From Hymenobacter yonginensis (lineage in GTDB: Bacteria > Bacteroidota > Bacteroidia > Cytophagales > Hymenobacteraceae): 64,000 nucleotides of DNA. Both the position numbers and the translations under genes were made by a program. Shown one piece after another: positions 24,231 to 33,399 of the stretch. Location of the stretch: positions 372,001 through 436,000 of the forward strand of contig NZ_CP115396.1 in assembly GCF_027625995.1 (NCBI RefSeq), read 5' to 3'. Each line of letters opens with the position of its first letter. The first letter of the stretch is position 1. Under the pieces are notes generated by a model. It worked only from the letters and a program-made list of their open reading frames with translations. It ran no database searches and was not told the DNA's origin.

Positions 24231-25361
24231 ATGCTCCCGTTCAACAAACCGTACTTCGTCGGCACCGAAACCCGCTACATTGAGGAAGCGGTGCGCTCCG
24301 GCAAAATTTCCGGCGACGGACTCTTCACGCGGCGCTGCGAAGCCTGGTTTGCGCAGCACCTGGGCTCGGCCCGCGCCCTGCTCACTACCTCCTGCACCGA
24401 TGCGCTGGAGCTGGCCGCGCTGCTGCTCGACATCCAGCCCGGCGACGAGGTGCTGCTGCCCAGCTTCACGTTTTCCTCTACGGCCAACGCCTTCGTGCTG
24501 CGTGGAGCCCGGCTCGTTTTCGTCGATTGTGCACCCGACTCGCCGGCACTGGATGCGGCGGCGCTGGCGGCGCTGGTGACGCCTCGTACCCGCGCCATCG
24601 TGCCGGTACATTACGCCGGCACTGCCTGCGACATGGGGGCCGTGCTGGCTGTCTCCGCTAGGCATGGACTGGCCGTGGTGGAAGACGCCGCGCAGGCCAT
24701 TAGTAGCACCTATCAGGGCCGGCTATTAGGCTCGTTGGGCGCATTGGGGGCGTTTTCCTTCCACGAAACCAAGAACATTACGGCTGGCGGCGAAGGCGGT
24801 TTGCTGGCCATCAACGATCCTGCTCTCGTGGCTCGGGCCGAGATTCTGCGGGAGAAGGGAACCAACCGGGCGGCCTTCTTTCGCGGCGAAGTAGACAAAT
24901 ACAGCTGGGTGGATGTGGGCTCCTCGTTTCTGCCTGCCGATATCAACGCGGCCTATCTGTGGGGGCAGCTGGAAGCCCTGGATTTCATTCAGGCGCGGCG
25001 CTGTGCCATCTGGCAGCGCTACCACGCCGCTCTGCAGCCGCTGGCCGAAATAGGGGTGGAGCTGCCCGCCCAGCCCGACTACGCCAGCAACAACGGCCAC
25101 CTCTATTATTTCGTATGCCGCTCGCTGGCCGAGCGGACCAGCCTGCTGGCGTATCTGAAAGCCCGCGACATAGCCGCCATCTTCCACTATCAGCCGCTGC
25201 ACCGCAGCCCCTATTACGCCACGCGCCACGATGGCCGGCCGCTGCCCCGCGCCGACCGGTACGCGGATTGCCTAGTTCGGCTACCTTTGTATGTGGAACT
25301 GGACGAGGAGGAACAGCTGCGTATCGTGCGGGCCGTGCTTACTTTCTACCGCTGCCGGTAG
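24231..25361 (+). CDS. wecE: dTDP-4-amino-4,6-dideoxygalactose transaminase
   Basis: The 376-residue protein follows WecE/RffA almost motif by motif: MLPFNKPYFVGTE, SGKISGDGLFTRRC, ALLTTSCTDALELAALLLD, FSFHETKNITAGGEGG with the PLP lysine K181, REKGTNRAAFFRGEVDKY and FHYQPLHRSP. WecE transfers an amino group from glutamate to dTDP-4-keto-6-deoxyglucose to give dTDP-4-amino-4,6-dideoxygalactose (Fuc4N). In enterobacteria the product is acetylated and built into common antigen; here a NeuD-like acetyltransferase is encoded upstream, so Fuc4NAc is a plausible sugar. No rmlA or rmlB is in the window, so the precursor must come from elsewhere. Confidence 0.92.
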   Translation: MLPFNKPYFVGTETRYIEEAVRSGKISGDGLFTRRCEAWFAQHLGSARALLTTSCTDALELAALLLDIQPGDEVLLPSFTFSSTANAFVLRGARLVFVDCAPDSPALDAAALAALVTPRTRAIVPVHYAGTACDMGAVLAVSARHGLAVVEDAAQAISSTYQGRLLGSLGALGAFSFHETKNITAGGEGGLLAINDPALVARAEILREKGTNRAAFFRGEVDKYSWVDVGSSFLPADINAAYLWGQLEALDFIQARRCAIWQRYHAALQPLAEIGVELPAQPDYASNNGHLYYFVCRSLAERTSLLAYLKARDIAAIFHYQPLHRSPYYATRHDGRPLPRADRYADCLVRLPLYVELDEEEQLRIVRAVLTFYRCR

Positions 25362-25387
25362 CGCCAGATTCCTCAGAGCTTCCCCCT

Positions 25388-26455
25388 ATGCGTATTCTCT
25401 TCATCGTACCCTACCCGCCGGGCCGGGCCCCGTCGCAGCGTTTTCGGTTCGAACAATATCTACCCCTGCTCACTCAGGCAGGACATTCTTACCGGCTGGC
25501 CTCGTTCATTTCAGAAGATACCTGGGCCATCCTTTACAAGCCGGGCCACGCGCTGGCCAAAGCTACCGGCATTCTGGCTGGCTTCCTGCGGCGGTTTCTG
25601 CTGCTGTTTTCGGTGCCGGCCTACGATTACGTATTCGTTCACCGCGAAGCCTCGCCCATTGGTCCGCCGGTATTTGAGTGGCTGATTGCGAAGGTGCTGG
25701 GCAAGAAGGTCATCTACGACTTCGACGACGCCATCTGGATTCCGAATACTTCGGAGGCCAACAAAATTGTGGCCGGCGTGAAGTGGCACCACAAGGTGGG
25801 TATCATTTGCCGCTGGGCCTACAAAATCAGCTGCGGCAACGTTTATCTGCGCGATTACGCCCGGCAGTTCAACCCCAACGCCGTCGTCAACCCCACGACC
25901 ATTGACACCGTCAATCTGCACAACCGTGTCCGGGACCAGCGCGCGCCCGGCTGCCTGGTAATTGGCTGGACCGGCACCCACTCCACCCTGAAATACTTGG
26001 AGCAGGTGGTGCCGGTATTAGCCGAGCTGGAGCAGCACTACGATTTCGAGTTTCGCGTGATTTCCAACCAGCCGCCCGAACTCCCGCTTCGCTCGCTCAA
26101 CTTTCAGCCCTGGCGCAAGGACACGGAAATCGAAGATTTGGCCGGCCTGCATATTGGCCTGATGCCGCTGGAAGATGATCCGTGGGCGAAAGGCAAATGC
26201 GCCTTCAAAGCCCTACAGTATATGGCGCTGGGCATTCCGGCCCTAGTGTCGCCGGTGGGCATGAACACGGAAGTGGTGCAATCCGACGTAAACGGCTACG
26301 TCTGCACCACGGCCGCCGACTGGCGCCAGGCTCTGGAGAAGCTCATGCGTGACCCGGAATTGCGCATTCAGCTGGGGGAGGCCGCGCGGGCCACTATCGT
26401 GGAGCGCTACTCAGTGCTGGCCAACGAGCAGAATTTCCTGAACCTGTTCTCGTAG
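25388..26455 (+). CDS. GT-B fold glycosyltransferase (GT4-like)
   Basis: The true start is ATG 25388 (MRILFIVPYPPGRAPSQRF), although the frame is open far upstream by overlap with the previous gene. The 355-residue protein has KKVIYDFDDAIW near 112-123, seen in a GT4-like subfamily, then LVIGWTGTHSTLKYL, in which GWTGT is the donor-domain loop, and KCAFKALQYMALGIPALVSPVG, containing the family's phosphate-binding region. A hydrophobic patch near 58-75 may touch the membrane. It ends the rightward WbqC-wecE operon and faces the next gene tail to tail with only 5 bp between. Donor and acceptor are unknown. Confidence 0.87.
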   Translation: MRILFIVPYPPGRAPSQRFRFEQYLPLLTQAGHSYRLASFISEDTWAILYKPGHALAKATGILAGFLRRFLLLFSVPAYDYVFVHREASPIGPPVFEWLIAKVLGKKVIYDFDDAIWIPNTSEANKIVAGVKWHHKVGIICRWAYKISCGNVYLRDYARQFNPNAVVNPTTIDTVNLHNRVRDQRAPGCLVIGWTGTHSTLKYLEQVVPVLAELEQHYDFEFRVISNQPPELPLRSLNFQPWRKDTEIEDLAGLHIGLMPLEDDPWAKGKCAFKALQYMALGIPALVSPVGMNTEVVQSDVNGYVCTTAADWRQALEKLMRDPELRIQLGEAARATIVERYSVLANEQNFLNLFS

Positions 26456-26460
26456 CGGGG

Positions 26461-27807
26461 CTAGGCGGCCCGCAGCTGGCCGGCCGGCCGGCCCTTTTTC
26501 TGGCCGGCCCCGCTCACATCCTGCAGGATATAGAGGGCGCCCACATAAAAGGGAATCAGCGGAATCTTGTAGCGCACCAGCGTACCGAAGTTGTTGGAAA
26601 TAATCCCGACGGAAGCACCGAATACCAAGGCAAATACAAAGCTGAGCACTAATACCGGGGTTTGGGCGATGCTGCTGAAGAAGTGCTTGAGTCCTACCCG
26701 AAACATGATTTTGAGGGTAAAGAAAAGGAAAAAAGCCGATTCCAAGGCCGACAGCAGCATGACTGGATTGCGTGCCTCCCACAAAAAGGGTCGGAACAGC
26801 GCCACAACAATGGCCTGCGGCGCCAGCTTCACCATGCCCCCAATCGTGCCGTCCTGCTCCCCCAGCGTATATGCCGAGCCTTCCTGCTGTACTGAAACCT
26901 GGTACAGATAATCGGCGGTGATCTTACTTTTCTCGCCAATCTTATCAATGTCGTAACTATCGTTGCCTTCTGTTAGGTTGTTGAGGGCAAATACCGCTGC
27001 CACGGCTCCAATACCTAACAGAAAAGGCTTGGCAATCATACGCAATGCCGCGTTTTTGATTCTCTGGCTGTTTTCGTTGAATACCCAGATCAAGGCTGGT
27101 GGCAAGAAAGACAGCAGGATGTAAACCTTTGTGGCGTAAAGCATATAGGCTGCTAAAAAACCGATGATAAAAGACTTGAAAAGTCGCTTCTTCTGGATGG
27201 CCCCTTGGTAGAATGCGTAAAAAACCCAGCCTAGTGCGCCTAGGCACAATGAGTCCTTCATCAGTCCGGAACCCCAGAAAAAAACGGACGGAATGAAGAA
27301 GACGGCAATAGCCAACTGTTTGTATACCTGCGGCCGGATCTTGGCAAACGTCATGTACATTGCCCACATCCCACTGAAGCTGATGCAGGCGAAGAACATC
27401 CCGACCACTGTATATGTGTTGAAACACAGTAGACCGAATACAGCTGCAAAACGGGCTACTATCAGTTCGGTAGAGCCGGGATGCCACCAATACATGCGGG
27501 ACGTATACTTCGTCAGCTCCGGAAGCCGCTCTCCGTTGCTGGTCAGTAGTTTTAGCCCTATTGAAAAGGAGTCGCCGAATGCCTCATACATTAGGCTGGA
27601 GTGTTTAAAGTAATTAAACGTGTCACCGTATCCATAGTAAAACTGAAATATTAGGCCGAAAGCAATAGCCCCGACCAGTTTCACGGACAAGGCCGGAATG
27701 AAGTACTGCCGGGTGTAAACGTTTGTGACCCGTCCCCGCACGGCGAAAGCCACCGCGTAAATAAGCCCCAGATAAAGGGGCGTTAGAAACAGGTCTCTGA
27801 GTTCCAT
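26461..27807 (-). CDS. Polytopic membrane protein of unknown family, candidate glycan polymerase
   Basis: The 448-residue protein has about 9-11 hydrophobic segments, including LYLGLIYAVAFAV, FALNN and LIPFYVGALYIL regions, with a larger loop around residues 85-125 (SNGERLPELTKYTSRMYWW). No conserved domain was recognised. At the right end of a glycan locus, the usual missing parts are a Wzy-type polymerase or an O-antigen ligase, which are polytopic and poorly conserved, so it is a candidate by position only. It is less GC-rich than the flanking GT genes. It forms a pair with the TPR gene upstream on the same strand (10 bp apart), so the two may be co-transcribed. Confidence 0.6.
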   Translation of the reverse strand: MELRDLFLTPLYLGLIYAVAFAVRGRVTNVYTRQYFIPALSVKLVGAIAFGLIFQFYYGYGDTFNYFKHSSLMYEAFGDSFSIGLKLLTSNGERLPELTKYTSRMYWWHPGSTELIVARFAAVFGLLCFNTYTVVGMFFACISFSGMWAMYMTFAKIRPQVYKQLAIAVFFIPSVFFWGSGLMKDSLCLGALGWVFYAFYQGAIQKKRLFKSFIIGFLAAYMLYATKVYILLSFLPPALIWVFNENSQRIKNAALRMIAKPFLLGIGAVAAVFALNNLTEGNDSYDIDKIGEKSKITADYLYQVSVQQEGSAYTLGEQDGTIGGMVKLAPQAIVVALFRPFLWEARNPVMLLSALESAFFLFFTLKIMFRVGLKHFFSSIAQTPVLVLSFVFALVFGASVGIISNNFGTLVRYKIPLIPFYVGALYILQDVSGAGQKKGRPAGQLRAA

Positions 27808-27817
27808 GCGTGCGGGG

Positions 27818-29059
27818 CTACTTCTTATACTTCTTCAAAAACGCCTTTGACTCCCGGTACTGGTCGGACTTCTTGTCGGCTATATCCTGCACAACGGCGT
27901 AGTAGCGGCGGGCGGTTCCCAAGTCCTTTTCCTTCTCGGCAATGCGCGCTAGGTTGTAGTTGGCGTGCAGATAGAAGCCACCGTTGGCTTCATCGGTGCT
28001 CTCCGCAAATACAATGCAGCGCTGGTAGTAGTCTTTAGCTTTGGCGAAATCCTTGTAGCGGTTCTGCATCAGCCAGCCCAGAAAATAGGTAGCGTAGCGG
28101 CCGCTGATGCCTTCGTAGCCGGGCAGGCCCTGGTTGAGCTTGCTGAGAATCTCCAGGCTCACCCGCTCACTCTCCCGAAACTCACCCATGTTGAAGGCCA
28201 GCAACGCGTAGAAGCGCTGGAAATAGCCGTTATCAGGATAGGTGGAGGCCAGCTCGCGGGCAATGGGCATGGCCGCGGTGGGGTTGTTTTCTTCATTATT
28301 AAGGATGCGCATCAGGAAGACTTTCGCCTCCGGGCCCACATAGAAGCCGTTGTCGGCCACGCTGCGCAGCTGCTGCAGGCCCAGCTGCTTGCTGCCTTTC
28401 GGAAACAGCAGCAGCACGGGCTTGAGCAGCGGATAGTTGTCCGGAATCCAGACGGAGTAGTAGTTGAATAGCGCCTGCCCGAAGAGGAACTCCGGGCTCA
28501 GGCCGTTGGCTTCCTTGCTTAGCTCCAGATACTTCAGGGCACGCTTGGCGCTTATTGTGGCCCGGGGCCAGTTGCTGCGCTCGGCGTTGAGGCGGCCATC
28601 AAAACCATAGGCGGCGGCTAGGAAAAAGCAGGCTTCGTAGTTCTTTTTGTCGGCATCGTACAGCGCCTCGGCCTTGGTAATGGACGAATCCATGTAGGCG
28701 AAGAACAGCTTGTCGTACTGCTTGGTCTTGATGTTGGTCGGCACGATTTTCCACCATTGGCTCAGGCCCAGCAGGAAGTAGGGCATGGGATGCTGCGGAT
28801 AGCGGCGCCGCAGGGAGCGGAACTGCTTTTCGGCCCGGTCGTACTTACAGTTGTAGAGGTTCTGCACGGCGCCTTCCAGCTCCGTCTGAATGTCCTTGTC
28901 GAGCAGCAGCCAGCCTTTGGTGTCAACGGCGTTGGGCAGCACGTCCACATTCTCCGTTTGGATGCTGCGGATGGGCGTACGCGTGGTGTCCGGCTGTTGG
29001 GCGCTGGCCAACAGCGGCAGCAGCAGAAGCAACAGGACAAATCGGAGGCGAAGAATCAT
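27818..29059 (-). CDS. Exported TPR-repeat protein
   Basis: The start at 29059 is chosen because MILRLRFVLLLLLLPLLASAQ is an obvious signal peptide; an upstream in-frame ATG at 29107 would bury it. The mature protein of about 390 residues is made of helix pairs with TPR-like spacing (NLYNCKYDRAEKQFRSLRRR, YFLGWLMQNRYKDFAKAKDYYQR, YNLARIAEKEKDLGTARRYY). It probably acts in the periplasm as a scaffold or is attached to a surface complex. It lies 10 bp upstream of the polytopic protein gene, so the two may work together. No catalytic motif is visible. The repeat assignment is by pattern, not by a profile search. Confidence 0.75.
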   Translation of the reverse strand: MILRLRFVLLLLLLPLLASAQQPDTTRTPIRSIQTENVDVLPNAVDTKGWLLLDKDIQTELEGAVQNLYNCKYDRAEKQFRSLRRRYPQHPMPYFLLGLSQWWKIVPTNIKTKQYDKLFFAYMDSSITKAEALYDADKKNYEACFFLAAAYGFDGRLNAERSNWPRATISAKRALKYLELSKEANGLSPEFLFGQALFNYYSVWIPDNYPLLKPVLLLFPKGSKQLGLQQLRSVADNGFYVGPEAKVFLMRILNNEENNPTAAMPIARELASTYPDNGYFQRFYALLAFNMGEFRESERVSLEILSKLNQGLPGYEGISGRYATYFLGWLMQNRYKDFAKAKDYYQRCIVFAESTDEANGGFYLHANYNLARIAEKEKDLGTARRYYAVVQDIADKKSDQYRESKAFLKKYKK

Positions 29060-29142
29060 AGAATCGGCGGCTTGCGGGTGCGGCCGGGCGCAGAGCCCGA
29101 AGCGCACCGCCCATCGGAAACACTAAAGTATGGCTTTTATCC

Positions 29143-29150
29143 TAGTTTTG
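29143..29150 (+). promoter_or_regulatory. -7 box (TAnnTTTG)
   Basis: TAGTTTTG, 19 nt before the ATG of the peptidase gene, in the short divergent gap with the TPR-protein gene. Confidence 0.6.
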
Positions 29151-29169
29151 GACAAATAACAGGTCAATC

Positions 29170-30084
29170 ATGGAGCTTTTACGGACCCTCTGCCAGATTC
29201 CGGCCCCTGCCGGAAATGAGGCAGCCCTCACGCAGTTTTTGCTGAACTACATCCAGACGGCCAGCCCCGGCTGGCAGACGCAGCCCACCGTGCTGGCCGG
29301 CGAGCAATGGCAGGATTGTATTATTCTGGTTTTTGGCCAGCCCCGTACGGCCGTTTTTGCTCACCTGGACAGCATCGGTTTTACCGTACGCTATGGCCGC
29401 CAGCTGGTTCGGATTGGCGGGCCGGTGTTGGATGAAGGGATTCGGCTGGTAGGGCGGGATTCGCAAGGAGAAATTGACTGCACGTTGGGAAGTGATGAAG
29501 AAACGGGCCAACCCACGTATGAGTTCACCCGCGACATCGACCGGGGCACCGAACTCACGTATTACTGCGACTTCCGCGAGACGGACACCACCGTGCAAAG
29601 CTGCTACCTCGACAACCGCCTTGGGGTCTGGAATGCGTTGCGGCTGTGCGAAACCCTGCAGGATGGCATCATCGTGTTCAGCTGCTGGGAAGAGCACGGC
29701 GGCGGGTCGGTGGCCTATCTAGCCAAGCACATCTACGAAACCTACGGGGTGCGGCAGGCCCTGATTTCCGACATCACCTGGGTGACGGAAGGCGTGCATG
29801 CCGGCCAAGGTGTGGCCATCTCCCTGCGCGACTCCCTGATTCCGCGCCGCAGCTATGTCGAGCGGATTCGGCGCATTGCGGAGGCGGCCGGTATTCCGCA
29901 TCAGCTGGAAGTGGAAGGCAGCGGTGGCTCCGATGCCAAGGAGCTGCAGCACGGCGCCCAGCCCTGGGACTGGTGCTTTATCGGCGCCCCCGAAGACAAC
30001 GTGCACTCCCCCGACGAAATCGTGGACAAGCGCGACATTGCCAGCATGCTGGCCTTGTATCAGGAGCTGATGCGGCAGCTGTAG
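29170..30084 (+). CDS. M42/M20-like zinc aminopeptidase
   Basis: The 304-residue protein shows co-catalytic metallopeptidase landmarks in M42 order: AVFAHLDSIGF near 58-68 (metal histidine and aspartate), SCYLDNRLGVWNAL near 146-159 (bridging aspartate), FSCWEEHGGGS near 170-180 (general-base and metal glutamates), LISDITWV near 198-205 (metal aspartate) and DNVHSPDEIVD near 276-286 (last histidine). This suggests a cytosolic aminopeptidase that trims peptides or deblocks N-termini. It is somewhat shorter than the usual 340-360 residues of M42 enzymes, mainly in the insert domain. A promoter box lies 19 nt before the start and a strong hairpin follows the stop, so it is a single-gene unit. 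Confidence 0.85.
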   Translation: MELLRTLCQIPAPAGNEAALTQFLLNYIQTASPGWQTQPTVLAGEQWQDCIILVFGQPRTAVFAHLDSIGFTVRYGRQLVRIGGPVLDEGIRLVGRDSQGEIDCTLGSDEETGQPTYEFTRDIDRGTELTYYCDFRETDTTVQSCYLDNRLGVWNALRLCETLQDGIIVFSCWEEHGGGSVAYLAKHIYETYGVRQALISDITWVTEGVHAGQGVAISLRDSLIPRRSYVERIRRIAEAAGIPHQLEVEGSGGSDAKELQHGAQPWDWCFIGAPEDNVHSPDEIVDKRDIASMLALYQELMRQL

Positions 30085-30117
30085 CAGCCCGCTAAACCAG
30101 CCTGCCTGACGCGCTGG

Positions 30118-30148
30118 AAAGCCGCTCCCAGACTACGGGAGCGGCTTT
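30118..30148 (+). terminator. 12-bp perfect hairpin after peptidase gene
   Basis: aaagccgctccc pairs with gggagcggcttt around a 7-nt loop, 33 nt after the stop codon. The 3' side ends in ttt and then atgcgttt, giving a modest U-tract. Confidence 0.75.
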
Positions 30149-30309
30149 ATGCGTTTAAAGAATAGCTGAAAAGACATGTAGCTGCCAGTCAGCAGGTAAA
30201 TAAGAAGTTCGGATTTGACACGGCTAGGTTGAGGATTAGGCAATAACTTCTATTTTACCCGCCTAATTGTCTCATTCCCAACCAAACTCCCACTTCTTAC
30301 CACCGCTCT

Positions 30310-32544
30310 ATGATGACTGTTCTTTACGCAGTGCCCGCGTTGGGTGTCCTGGCCTTGCTGTACACGTGGGTCCGTTCGGGCTGGGTGAGCCGCCAGGATG
30401 CCGGCGACGAGCGAATGCGCACCATTGCCGGCTACATTGCCGACGGCGCCATTGCCTTCCTGAAAGCCGAATACCGCGTGATGGCCATCTTCGGCCTGAT
30501 TGCCTCCGCATTCCTGTTTTACCTGGGCAGCACTGGCGAAAAGTCCAGCCCCGTCATCGTCATTGCCTTCCTGATTGGGGCTGTGTTTTCGGCGCTGGCT
30601 GGCTTCATCGGGATGAAGATTGCCACCAAGGCCAACGTGCGCACAGCCCAGGCCGCCCGCACTAGCTTGAGCCGAGCCCTGAACGTGTCGTTTTCGGGCG
30701 GCTCGGTGATGGGCATGGGGGTGGCCGGCCTGGCGGTGCTGGGGCTGGGTTCGTTGTTTATCGTGTTCTATCAGCTGTTTGTGGTGAGCAAGGGCGGCGG
30801 CGCCAATGGCATTGAGATGGAAACCGCGCTGGAAGTTTTGACCGGCTTCTCGCTGGGGGCGGAAAGCATTGCCCTGTTTGCCCGCGTGGGCGGCGGCATA
30901 TACACCAAAGCCGCCGACGTGGGCGCCGACCTCGTGGGCAAGGTGGAAGCCGGCATCCCCGAAGACGACCCCCGCAACCCCGCCACCATCGCCGACAACG
31001 TGGGCGACAACGTGGGCGACGTCGCTGGCATGGGCGCCGACCTGTTCGGCTCCTACGTGGCTACTATTCTGGCCACCATGGTACTGGGCCGCGAGGTAGT
31101 GGCCACCGGCGACCAGTTCCAGGGCCTTTCCCCGATTCTGCTCCCGATGGTGATTGCCGGCATGGGCATCATCGCCTCGCTGATTGGCATCCTGTGCGTG
31201 CGGGTGAAGGAAGGCGGCAACGTGCAGGCGGCCCTCAATCTGGGCAACTACGTGTCCGTCATTGTGTCGGGCATTGCCTCCTACTTCATCATCCGCTGGA
31301 TGCTGCCCACTGAGTCGCTCGTAATTCGGGGCGTCACGTTCAGCGCCATGCAGGTGTTTTATGCCGTAGTAGTGGGTTTGATTGTGGGCACGCTGATGAG
31401 CATCATTACGGAGTACTACACGGCCATGGGCAAGCGGCCGGTGCTGAGCATCGTGCGCCAAAGCTCCACCGGCCATGCCACTACCGTTATCGGCGGGCTG
31501 GCCGTGGGCATGGAGTCCACGGTGCTCCCAATCCTCGTGCTGGCAGCCGGCATCGTGCTCAGCTACGAGTGCGCCGGCCTCTACGGCGTAGCTATTGCGG
31601 CGGCCGGCATGATGGCCACCACCGCCATGCAACTGGCCATCGACGCCTTCGGCCCCATTGCAGACAACGCCGGCGGCATTGCCGAGATGAGCGAGCTGCC
31701 CAAAGAAGTGCGCGAGCGGACCGACATTCTCGACGCCGTCGGCAACACCACGGCGGCTACCGGCAAGGGCTTTGCCATTGCTTCGGCGGCCCTTACTTCG
31801 CTGGCGCTGTTTGCCGCCTTCATGGGCACGGCCAACATCACCAGTATCGACATCAGCAACGCCCGCGTGCTGGCCGGTCTGTTTGTGGGGGCCATGATTC
31901 CGTTCATCTTCTCGGCCCTGGCTATTTCGGCGGTGGGGCGCGCGGCTATGGCTATGGTGCAGGAAGTGCGCCGGCAGTTTCGCGAGATTCCGGGCATCAT
32001 GGAAGGCACCGGCCGGCCTGAGTACGAGAAGTGCGTCGCCATCAGCACCCAGGCCGCCATCCGCGAAATGATGCTGCCGGGCGCCATTGCGCTGGTGGTA
32101 CCCATCATCGTGGGCTTCGCCTTTGGGCCCGAGGTGCTGGGCGGCACGCTGGCCGGCGTCACGGTGAGCGGCGTGCTGATGGCCATGTTCCAGAGCAACG
32201 CCGGTGGCGCCTGGGACAACGCTAAGAAGAGCTTCGAGAAAGGCGTGATGATTGACGGCAAGATGGAATACAAAGGCTCCGACGCCCACAAAGCCTCCGT
32301 CACCGGCGACACCGTCGGTGACCCGTTCAAGGATACCTCCGGCCCCAGCATGAACATCCTCATCAAGCTGATGAGCATCGTGAGCCTGGTAATTGCCCCG
32401 CACATTGCCGCCCCGAACCGGGGCGTGGCACCGGCCCACCTGGTGCCGCGTACCGAAGTGGACGTACGGCCCAAAGTGCGCTTTGCCGACGTCACCGACC
32501 ACGCTGCGGAAGCCGTGTTCGTGCTGTTGCGCAAGCAGTTGTAG
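30310..32544 (+). CDS. hppA: Membrane-bound ion-pumping pyrophosphatase, K+-dependent type
   Basis: The 744-residue, roughly 16-helix protein couples hydrolysis of pyrophosphate to export of H+ or Na+ across the inner membrane. The signature [20 protein letters not shown] is near residues 231-250, after the substrate-binding region [12 protein letters not shown]. The segment [14 protein letters not shown] near 478-491 has alanine where K+-independent enzymes have lysine, so K+ dependence is predicted (family knowledge). Whether it pumps Na+ or H+ cannot be settled by eye. The last 45 residues (after SLVIAPHIA) form a hydrophilic tail that ends in VFVLLRKQL. It is a single gene flanked by hairpins, with a 160-bp AT-rich leader. 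Confidence 0.96.
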   Translation: MMTVLYAVPALGVLALLYTWVRSGWVSRQDAGDERMRTIAGYIADGAIAFLKAEYRVMAIFGLIASAFLFYLGSTGEKSSPVIVIAFLIGAVFSALAGFIGMKIATKANVRTAQAARTSLSRALNVSFSGGSVMGMGVAGLAVLGLGSLFIVFYQLFVVSKGGGANGIEMETALEVLTGFSLGAESIALFARVGGGIYTKAADVGADLVGKVEAGIPEDDPRNPATIADNVGDNVGDVAGMGADLFGSYVATILATMVLGREVVATGDQFQGLSPILLPMVIAGMGIIASLIGILCVRVKEGGNVQAALNLGNYVSVIVSGIASYFIIRWMLPTESLVIRGVTFSAMQVFYAVVVGLIVGTLMSIITEYYTAMGKRPVLSIVRQSSTGHATTVIGGLAVGMESTVLPILVLAAGIVLSYECAGLYGVAIAAAGMMATTAMQLAIDAFGPIADNAGGIAEMSELPKEVRERTDILDAVGNTTAATGKGFAIASAALTSLALFAAFMGTANITSIDISNARVLAGLFVGAMIPFIFSALAISAVGRAAMAMVQEVRRQFREIPGIMEGTGRPEYEKCVAISTQAAIREMMLPGAIALVVPIIVGFAFGPEVLGGTLAGVTVSGVLMAMFQSNAGGAWDNAKKSFEKGVMIDGKMEYKGSDAHKASVTGDTVGDPFKDTSGPSMNILIKLMSIVSLVIAPHIAAPNRGVAPAHLVPRTEVDVRPKVRFADVTDHAAEAVFVLLRKQL

Positions 32545-32561
32545 GGGCGTTTTTAGTAGTT

Positions 32562-32628
32562 CGCGGTTGGTTTTTCGTTGGGTCGGCGGTGAAAGAATCC
32601 GGACACGAACAACGAAAAGCGAACCGCG
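32562..32628. repeat. Imperfect inverted repeat after hppA
   Basis: cgcggttggtttttcgttg (32562-32580) is complementary to caacgaaaagcgaaccgcg (32610-32628) at 17 of 19 positions, with a 29-nt spacer. It lies just before a separate terminator and may be a remnant of a dispersed palindromic element. Confidence 0.55.
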
Positions 32629-32651
32629 AAAAACCGGAAACGCTCCAGTGT

Positions 32652-32686
32652 AAGCCGCCTTCCTTCACCGGGAGGGCGGCTTTTTT
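32652..32686 (+). terminator. Rho-independent terminator
   Basis: aagccgcc pairs with ggcggctt across a short loop and is followed by a run of T. It lies about 110 nt after the hppA stop and just upstream of the hpt promoter box. Confidence 0.8.
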
Positions 32687-32690
32687 CTAC

Positions 32691-32698
32691 TACATTTG
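32691..32698 (+). promoter_or_regulatory. -7 box (TAnnTTTG) for hpt
   Basis: TACATTTG directly follows the upstream terminator and lies 34 nt before the hpt ATG. Confidence 0.6.
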
Positions 32699-32732
32699 CC
32701 TGCCCGCTCACCCACGGCCCAACCCCAAACGG

Positions 32733-33278
32733 ATGAATCCGGACCATATTTCGCTGCACGACAAACAGTTCGAGCCCTACCTGCCGGCACAGCAGCTGGC
32801 CGCCAGCATTCAGCAGCTGGCCACCCAGCTCAACCACGACTACGCCGGCAAGACGCCGCTGCTGGTAGCGGTGCTCAACGGCTCGTTTATGTTCGCCTCC
32901 GACCTGATGAAGGCGCTGGCCGTTCCGTGCGAGATTTCCTTTATCCGCGTGGCCTCGTACCAGGGCACCAGCAGCACCGGTACCGTGCAGGAAGTGCTGG
33001 GCCTGACCGAAGACATCCGGGGCCGCCACGTCATCATCGTCGAGGACATCGTGGATACGGGCCACACTATGCGCCGCCTGCTCGATACGCTGGGCGCCCG
33101 CGAGCCCGCCTCGCTGGAAGTGGCCACCCTGTTTCTCAAGCCTGAGTGCCTGCAGCACGAGCTGCCCATCCGCTACGTGGGCCTGAGCATCCCCAATGAT
33201 TTCATTGTCGGCTACGGTCTCGATTTTGACGGACTGGGCCGCAATTATCCGGACGTGTACAAGGCCGTAGGCAGCTGA
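32733..33278 (+). CDS. hpt: Hypoxanthine phosphoribosyltransferase
   Basis: The enzyme salvages hypoxanthine and guanine by transfer of phosphoribose from PRPP, giving IMP and GMP. The start at ATG 32733 (MNPDHISLHDKQFEPYL) is preferred to an upstream in-frame ATG because it follows the promoter box and gives 181 residues, the usual length. The PRPP-binding loop is VIIVEDIVDTGHTM near 98-111 and the early motif LVAVLNGSFMFASDL near 46-60. KPECLQHELPIRYVGLSIPNDFIVGYG ends the family pattern, with the base-contacting lysine and the aspartate-containing tail. It is a separate transcription unit between a terminator and adk. Confidence 0.95.
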   Translation: MNPDHISLHDKQFEPYLPAQQLAASIQQLATQLNHDYAGKTPLLVAVLNGSFMFASDLMKALAVPCEISFIRVASYQGTSSTGTVQEVLGLTEDIRGRHVIIVEDIVDTGHTMRRLLDTLGAREPASLEVATLFLKPECLQHELPIRYVGLSIPNDFIVGYGLDFDGLGRNYPDVYKAVGS

Positions 33279-33399
33279 ATTGGCTCCCGGACGCAGCTAA
33301 AATTCGCTGGCGCCCGTAGAGGCTTTCCTATTCGTTGCTTATATTTCAGAAACACGCCCACTTTTCCTTTCCTCCGCGTAACACTTCGCTCCCCAACTC

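Noticed and set aside
30250-32502. 750-codon open frame on the minus strand opposite hppA
   Set aside because: Translation is His/Gly/Gln-rich low complexity with no known domain; hppA on the plus strand is unmistakable.
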